Positions 57,690-64,000 of a stretch of 64,000 nt of DNA are shown piece after piece. Made by a program: the position numbers and the translations under genes. Each line of letters opens with the position of its first letter. Position 1 is the first letter of the stretch. The notes under the pieces were generated by a model, which searched no databases, was not told the origin of the DNA, and saw only the letters and a list, made by a program, of their open reading frames with translations. Origin of the DNA: Ridgeia piscesae (lineage: Eukaryota; Annelida; Polychaeta; Sabellida; Siboglinidae); contig JAODUO010000048.1 in the NCBI GenBank assembly GCA_025642075.2, forward strand, positions 745,001 through 809,000. The letters run 5' to 3'.

Positions 57690-58897
57690 GACCTGTACAG
57701 AATACGAAGGCCTTAGCATTCGGCTAATAATAACCAGGTGCCGAGCAATAACACAGCATAGAACAAGTGGTGCAAATGCAGACAATTTAATTATGCTTAC
57801 GAACAAGCCAAGATGGAGCTTACCAGTGATAATGTGTCTCAACGCGCGGTAACTCTCTATTGAGAAATCTGATGAGTTACTTGCTGTGGTACGCACGAAC
57901 GACGTTCGATGCGTATGTGTCACAGCAACCTGGTTTAAACCGTACATGCCGACGGAATCTGTCGGTTTGACAGGGTTCTGTTGTGAGAGAAGACCGCCTT
58001 GAAAAAGGAGGCGGGGGAGTGGCATGTTATGTGGCCGAGACTATTCCGTATGAACGTTCGCACGATCTTGAAGAAGATGGACGCGAAGTCATATGGCTAA
58101 AATTAAATAAAAAACTACCAAGAAAGTACTCATGCATTATGTTAGCATGAATATACCACCCACCTGGTGCTGAGAATTGGTCCATGCGAGAATACATGAC
58201 AAACAGTCTGGACACAATTTTGCGTGGCAGCCCAGATTGTGGTGTTATTTTAAGTGGCGATTTTAATCAATTCAAGGACACATTTTTACGTACACATTAT
58301 GGTTACTAGTAACTAGTTAAGACTGCCACACGTAATATTGCAATATTGGACAACATGTAGTCTAACATGTCACCTGTATACGGCTTACCGTCAGTGATTG
58401 ATGAACTAGGAACATCAGACCACAAGATGGTATTACTTGTCCCAGCATGGTATCCAACACTCGATACCGGAATGGTCCAGAACATTGTTACCAGACGCAT
58501 GGGTAAAACTGAACGAGCAGTGTTTACTTCGACCCTGGCACAGATCAGATGGGAGTATTTGTACACACTGCCTACGTGCGAGGAACAGTTTACGTTTTTC
58601 CAAGAAACTGTGGACCATTTATTGGATATATGTTGTCCGTTCAAGACTGTAACACATCACAGCACATATAAACCATGGGTCACCGATGGCTTTCGCCACC
58701 TGATTAGGCAGAGGCAACGTGCACGCATAGTGGGTGACGTGGAACGGGCAAAAAGACTTCGCAATCAAGTGAATCGCGCAGCGCCGAAATTACGACGCCA
58801 TTTCTATCAATCCAAAATTGCATCTATAAAAGCAACATCATCACGGGATTGGTGGAAACATATGAAGACACTCTTGTGTAACTCACCTGGCGGTAAA
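57690..58897 (+). pseudogene. LINE endonuclease remnant (RPTP-B side)
   Basis: GTSDHKMVLLVPAWYPT and KPWVTDGFRHLIRQRQRARI in 58367-58900 match the copy A endonuclease end and linker; the upstream part is broken by several stops (57850, 58147, 58309). The join at 58897 leads straight into late RT sequence. Confidence 0.8.
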
Positions 58898-59541
58898 TGA
58901 CATGCGTATCAATACGACTAAGACCAAAGAAATGGTTATATGTTTCAGAAGAGACAGAACATTTGCAGATTCTCTGCCATATATTTATATGAATGGAAAT
59001 GATATTGAAAGAGTGTGTCAAGCAAAGATTCTCGGTGTAACTATATCATCTGACTTAAGTTGGAATGCACATGTAGATGAAATAATTTCAAAGGCAAGAA
59101 AGAGAGTGTACATGATTTATCAATTGAAACGTGCTGGTATCAACCAAAACGATTAGATTAGAATTGGTGTATCTCTAATTAAACCTGTAGTCGAATAGGC
59201 GTGCCCTGCATGGCATACGAACTTACCTAAATATTTATCGGACAACATAGAAATAATTCAAAAAAGGTGTCTCAAAACTATGTTTCCAGGTTATCAGTAC
59301 GAAAATATCCTGCAGATGGTAAACCTGCCGACGTTGCACCGCAGACGCGATGAATTGTGTAGAGCGTATTTCGCTAAAAATTAAGAGTAGGGATCACAAA
59401 CTGAATGCGTTAGTACCAAATGGTCGAAGTGTGCCACATGCCTTGACGTTGTGTAACAAGTTACCTATCCCAAGGGCAAACACTAGTCGCTACAAAAAGT
59501 CCTTAATTCCGTGGTGTTTAGAGCATTTTCAGATAGGCTAG
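58898..59541 (+). pseudogene. LINE RT C-terminal region (RPTP-B side)
   Basis: INTTKTKEMVICFRRDRT, AKILGVTISSDLSWNAHVDE, KARKRVYMIYQLKRAG, IEIIQKRCLKTMFPGYQY, NLPTLHRRRDELCRAYFAKI and SRYKKSLIPWCLEHFQ: thumb and C-terminal region of CR1-type ORF2, with three breaks. Not present in the copy A element. Confidence 0.85.
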
Positions 59542-59803
59542 TAATGTACATGTATTTTAACAGACAATTTAATTTGATTTAACTTTTTATTTATTTATAT
59601 TTTATAACAATGTTTATGTAAAGTATATTTTAATGTATATGTTTTAAATGTAGTACGTAGGTTTCCAATGATGAATAAAAAAATTACAATATATGCTAAC
59701 ATTGTACATTACTATGATATTGTATGGAATTATTGATTTAAATATTAATGTATATGTACAATCCAACTGTAAAGTTGCCACATAATAAATTTATCTTATC
59801 TTA

Positions 59804-60400
59804 CGTGACAAAATCGTAAATTCGGACTGCGGAAGACGGCCGCGTGAGATGTGCCTGAAGCTATACGGAGAAAAAACGAACCGTTTCTTGAGAGATACAT
59901 ATACTCAATATGATTAGCCACGAAACTGAAACATCTCTATGTTCAATGAAAGATTTATGTTGTTTTGGTGAGGCGGAGAACCACTGTGGATACGATTAGC
60001 GGATACCTTTGAGAAGTACAATAGGACCTAGTTCTGAAGTCGGATAAATGTCGAAGCTGTTTCTGTGTTGATGGCGTGCGTGATGGCTGTCGTCTCCAAC
60101 TCACTGGTTACCCAGTCAAACCCAGTCACGCGGCCATTCATTAGCGATTTGAGCGCGTTTTACACTTATGTCCATGTCACAGGTTGTAACTATGGTCTTG
60201 GTTATCCAGTGAAGGACACTATCAGGATCAACAGAAGTATATTTTAAAGAGTGTGATTTTTTTTTCTGAATATGTCAGACGTTTCAAAATGTCACAATAT
60301 GAATATTTTTACAGACCTGTCAAAATAGTATTTATCCAATGTGATGTGAAATTGATCTGTTTATTAATATGTGTTAGACAACACTGTAATCCGGAGGCCG
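59804..60400. other. Outer end of duplicated unit B; no gene seen
   Basis: 59985-60300 matches 27690-27994 of unit A; the first 180 bases are missing from unit A. Confidence 0.5.
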
Positions 60401-61000
60401 AGTAACGGTCCGTAATACGCCAAGCAATGCATGGTGAATTTGCAGGGGTGACCCCGTAGCTTCACATGCGTCATCCCTTTGTGTTGGATCTCTGAGCTGC
60501 AGCGAGTGTTTTGTAAACAGAGCCAACACAGAGGTTAATTTTCTTCATTTCACTCAAGGTTTGTATCAAGTCACGCTACTTTGTTGTGTTCCGGGCTTTG
60601 TTCCTGCTTTATACTTCAACTGTCCGCTTTCTAAGCGTCTTTTGACTTGTTTATCTTGCTGTGTTATGTAGTTTAGTGTCATATCTTCATTTTCGCCCGT
60701 CGCCCATTTTCGCTCGTTACTTCCGAGTGCGCCGGGGTTATCTTGTCTGCTGGATAATGGTTTGGCGATTGTGAGCTATTGATTCTCGGCCACAGTTTGA
60801 TACGCTGCCTACAGCGTTATGTATTTAGTACCGATAATTCTCGCATCTTTGGTGCAGATTAGATGGGTCTGATCTTTTTCCGCCGTGTTTACCACGATCC
60901 TCAGGGGTCTACCCTAGATCGTCGACCGGGAACTCGTCATCGTCCGGGAGCTGTCAGAGGGCGGTTATTATTGACACGGCACTACTGTTTGTCTCGCGAC
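60401..61000. other. Unassigned GC-richer block
   Basis: Base composition is visibly less AT-rich than the introns and there are no microsatellites. No long frame. It leads directly into the tandem array, so both may belong to one repeat element. Confidence 0.4.
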
Positions 61001-61049
61001 CGTTGATCATGTGATTGTCTCTCGTGTCTTCTAGTAGTGTACGCTCTCG

Positions 61050-63250
61050 GCGTACTCACTGTACGTTTCTTTGTCTTGTTGTATGGTGTACCGTGGTACG
61101 CACACGGTCGTACTTCATTGACTGTCCTTCTCTGTTTGTATGGTGTACCGTTTCATGTATGCACGCGGTCGTACTTACATTGATAGTGGCTTTAGCATGG
61201 TTACGTGGTGTACCATTTATGTTCTCCACTCATTTTTGTCGTCTTGTTTGTATGGTGTACCGTTGTGTACGCACACGGTCGTACTTACATTGACGTGTCC
61301 TTCTCTTGTTTGTATGGTGTACCGTTAGTGTACGCACGCGGTCGTACTCACATTGATAGGGCTTTTACGTGGTGTACCATTTATGTTCTCCACACTCATT
61401 TTGTCGTCTTGTTTGTATGGTGTACCGTTGTGTACGCACACGGTCGTACTTACATTGACGTGTCCTTCTCTTGTTTGTATGGTGTACCGTTAGTGTACGC
61501 ACGCGGTCGTACTCACATTGATAGGGCTTTTACGTGGTGTACCATTTATGTTCTCCACACTCATTCTGTGTCGTCTTGTTTGTATGGTGTACCGTTGTGT
61601 ACGCACACGGTCGTACTTACATTGACGTGTCCTTCTCTTGTTTGTATGGTGTACCGTTAGTGTTCGCACGCGGTCGTACTCACATTGATAGGGCTTTAGT
61701 TACGTGGTGTACCATTTATGTTCTCCACACTCATTTTGTGTCGTCTTGTTTGTATGGTGTACCGTTGTGTACGCACACGGTCGTACTTACATTGACGTGT
61801 CCTTCTCTTGTTTGTATGGTGTACCGTTAGTGTACGCACGCGGTCGTACTCACATTGATAGGGCTTTGGAGTGGTTACGTGGTGTACCATTTATGTTCTC
61901 CACACTAATTCTGTGTCGTCTTGTTTGTATGGTGTACCGTTGTGTACGCACACGGTCGTACTTACACTGACGTGTCCTTCTCTTGTTTGTATGGTGTACC
62001 GTTAGTGTTCGCACGCGGTCGTACTCACATTGATAGGGCTTTAGCGTGGTTACGGTGTGTACCATTTCTGTTCTCCACACTCATTTTTGTCGTCTTGTTT
62101 GTATGGTGTACCGTTGTGTACGCACACGGTCGTACTTACATTGACGTGTCCTTCTCTTGTTTGTATGGTGTACCGTTAGTGTACGCACGCGGTCGTACTC
62201 ACATTGATAGGGCTTTAGTGTGGTTACGTGGTGTACCATTTATGTTCTCCACACTCATTTTTTGTCGTCGTGTTTGTATGGTGTACCGTTGTGTACGCAC
62301 ACGGTCGTACTTACATTGACGTGTCCTTCTCTTGTTTGTATGGTGTACCGTTAGTGTACGCACGCGGTCGTACTCACATTGATAGGGCTTTGGAGTGGTT
62401 ACGTGGTGTACCATTTCTGTTCTCCACACTCATTTTTGTCGTCTTGTTTGTATGGTGTACCGTTGTGTACGCACACGGTCGTACTTACAGTGACGTGTCC
62501 TTCTCTTGTTTGTATGGTGAACCGTTAGTGTACGCACGCGGTCGTACTCACATTGATAGGGCTTTGGAGTGGTTACGTGGTGTACCATTTCTGTTCTCCA
62601 CACTCATTTTTGTCGTCTTGTTTGTATGGTGTACCGTTGTGTACGCACACGGTCGTACTTACATTGACGTGTCCTTCTCTTGTTTGTATGGTGTACCGTT
62701 AGTGTACGCACGCGGTCGTACTCACATTGATAGGGCTTTGGCATGGTTACGTAGTAACCATTTATGTTTTCCACACTCATTATGTGTCGTCTTGGATGTG
62801 TCCTTGTTCGTGTTTGTATGGTGTACCGTTAGTGTACGCACGCGGTCGTACTTACATTGACGGGGCTTTATGTGATTGTATGGTGTACCGTATGTTTGTT
62901 TTGTGTACCGTTTACGTTCTGTCATGGTCGTACTCGCATCGATGGCTCTTCATCATGTTTGTATGCTGTACCGTTAGTGTACGCACGCATCGTACTTACA
63001 TTGCCGGGCTTTATTGTGATTGTGTGGTGTACCGTATGTCTGGTTGGTGTACCGTTTATGTTCTGTCTTGTACTCACTTTGATCGGTCTTATCATGTCTG
63101 TACGGTGTACCGTTAGTGTACGCACGCGGTCGTACTTACCTTGATGGACTTTTCTCGTGTGTGTATGGTGTACCGTGTATGTGTTGGGTCTTTATCATGT
63201 TTGTATGGTGTACCGTTGATGTTTTTTCTCTTCGTTCTCCCATTGCTGGG
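61050..63250. repeat. Tandem array, 165-175 bp higher-order units built of three submonomers
   Basis: CGTTGTGTACGCACACGG recurs at 61261, 61426, 61593, 61763, 61938, 62112, 62287, 62461 and 62635: nine units spaced 165, 167, 170, 175, 174, 175, 174, 174. Each unit has two related parts with TGGTGTACCGTT and one with TGGTGTACCATTT. Diverged single submonomers continue to about 63250. Confidence 0.93.
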
Positions 63251-64000
63251 AGTGTTTCATCTTTGTATGGCGTACTCTGTGCATGTTGTCACGGTTTAAG
63301 ATGTACTGCCAGGCCTTCTGTTGGCTTGTTGCAGCTTCCACCACTGAACTATTCTGTCTTCTCTATTTATCTGCAGTAACATTCAGTTGTAATTATTAGC
63401 CATGCATGTTATTCTGTGTGGTCATTGTCCATATTGATATTTTTCATATACATATGATGTACTGCGGGTGTTCTCATCTCTGCATTTATGGAATACTGGT
63501 ATCTCTTACCCTTCATTCAATTTGTTCTAGTTCTGTCCATGACAGCAATCACATTTCTTGTTTGTCTTATGTACCTTTGGTGTTCTCACCATTCATGGTC
63601 TGTCTCCTACTTACTGTGTTTCACTACAGCATATCTTCTCAGCTATACTTTCAATAATTTGCTGACTCATCTTGTCAGGCATACAGTGATCATACTTTCC
63701 GTTATATCACGTCTTTGTCATATGTGACATCATGTTCATCTATCTGTACCAGCTGGATTGCGATCAGCTCCAGTTGCCCACCCTTGGCATGCACTAATGC
63801 CCTGTTGTGGCCGTTTCGATGTGCTGTCTGGCCTTTTGTTGCCCTGTTGCAGTATGAAGCGTGGTCGGGCATCTGCGTTGCGACGATCTACGATTCGTCA
63901 CCCTGCCGTGACTGTCGCCCAGCTGCCCCCCACACGACTGCCACGGACATTATAGCTTCGGCACCAATGCTGCACACTCTTCTGAACGCTGCCTTATCAT
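63251..64000 (+). other. Unassigned sequence with an open frame to the window edge
   Basis: A frame without stop runs from about 63657 to 64000 (about 114 codons, no early ATG), ending TDIIASAPMLHTLLNAALS, which could be the start of a retroelement gag. No recognised domain; chance cannot be excluded. Confidence 0.25.

Larger units (their letters stand above)
56190..59803 (+). mobile_element. CR1-like LINE upstream of RPTP-B, with 3' end but deleted RT core
   Basis: Same insertion as 23780-27712, so it predates the tandem duplication. ORF1 is better preserved. About 145 bp of the knuckle linker and about 950 bp of RT (including YVDD) are deleted. The 3' end survives with a TTATCTTATCTTA tail at 59791-59803, a short-repeat tail as in CR1/L2 elements. 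Confidence 0.82.

Noticed and set aside
61015..63379. Open frames up to 210 codons with repeated VYARGRTHID-like units, as a secreted repeat protein
   Set aside because: The two module types are read in different frames, unit lengths vary (165-175), and open frames occur on both strands, which is what a tandem DNA repeat gives.

Overview
This is eukaryotic, animal DNA: AT-rich, full of introns, dinucleotide and trinucleotide microsatellites and degenerate non-LTR retrotransposons. The host gene combines a fucolectin-type FTP lectin domain, EGF and fibronectin III domains and a double phosphatase tail. From general knowledge this architecture is typical of molluscs, and is expanded in bivalves, so a bivalve is my best guess. 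That is inference; no species is claimed.

The main content is two head-to-tail paralogues, both on the minus strand, of a receptor-type protein tyrosine phosphatase (RPTP). Copy A runs from about 22.4 kb down past the left edge; its last exon lies outside the window. Copy B is complete, 54.85 to 31.29 kb. I reconstructed 26 exon positions, plus an alternative first exon, from matching GT/AG sites and reading phases. With one expected base restored, copy B adds up to 1231 codons plus a stop. Domain order: signal peptide (two alternative first exons), Cys-rich EGF-like segment, FTP lectin-like domain, two EGF-like segments, two FN3 domains, Thr-rich stalk, transmembrane helix, juxtamembrane segment, active-type phosphatase D1 (WPD loop and [10 protein letters not shown]) and degenerate D2 (HCTDGASRSG).

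The two copies belong to a tandem duplication with a spacing of about 32.4 to 32.7 kb. It includes introns, the 5' flank and a LINE upstream of each first exon. Each copy carries a different one-base coding lesion: copy A in the D1 exon just before the catalytic cysteine, copy B in the first EGF exon. Copy A has also lost one alternative signal-peptide exon through a 25-base deletion.

Layout: 0-22.4 kb RPTP copy A; 22.4-23.8 kb 5' flank; 23.8-27.7 kb CR1-like LINE, plus strand; 28.1-30.5 kb a CXC-type repetitive protein-gene remnant split by another LINE, minus strand; 31.3-54.9 kb RPTP copy B; 54.9-56.2 kb 5' flank; 56.2-59.8 kb the paired LINE; 60.4-61.0 kb an unassigned GC-richer block; 61.0-63.25 kb a tandem array of roughly 165-175 bp units; 63.25-64.0 kb unassigned sequence with one open frame running off the edge.

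The most unusual structure is a 71-bp minisatellite made of the last 47 bases of the D2 signature exon plus the first 24 bases of its intron. It multiplies the 5' splice site four times in copy A and nine times in copy B.
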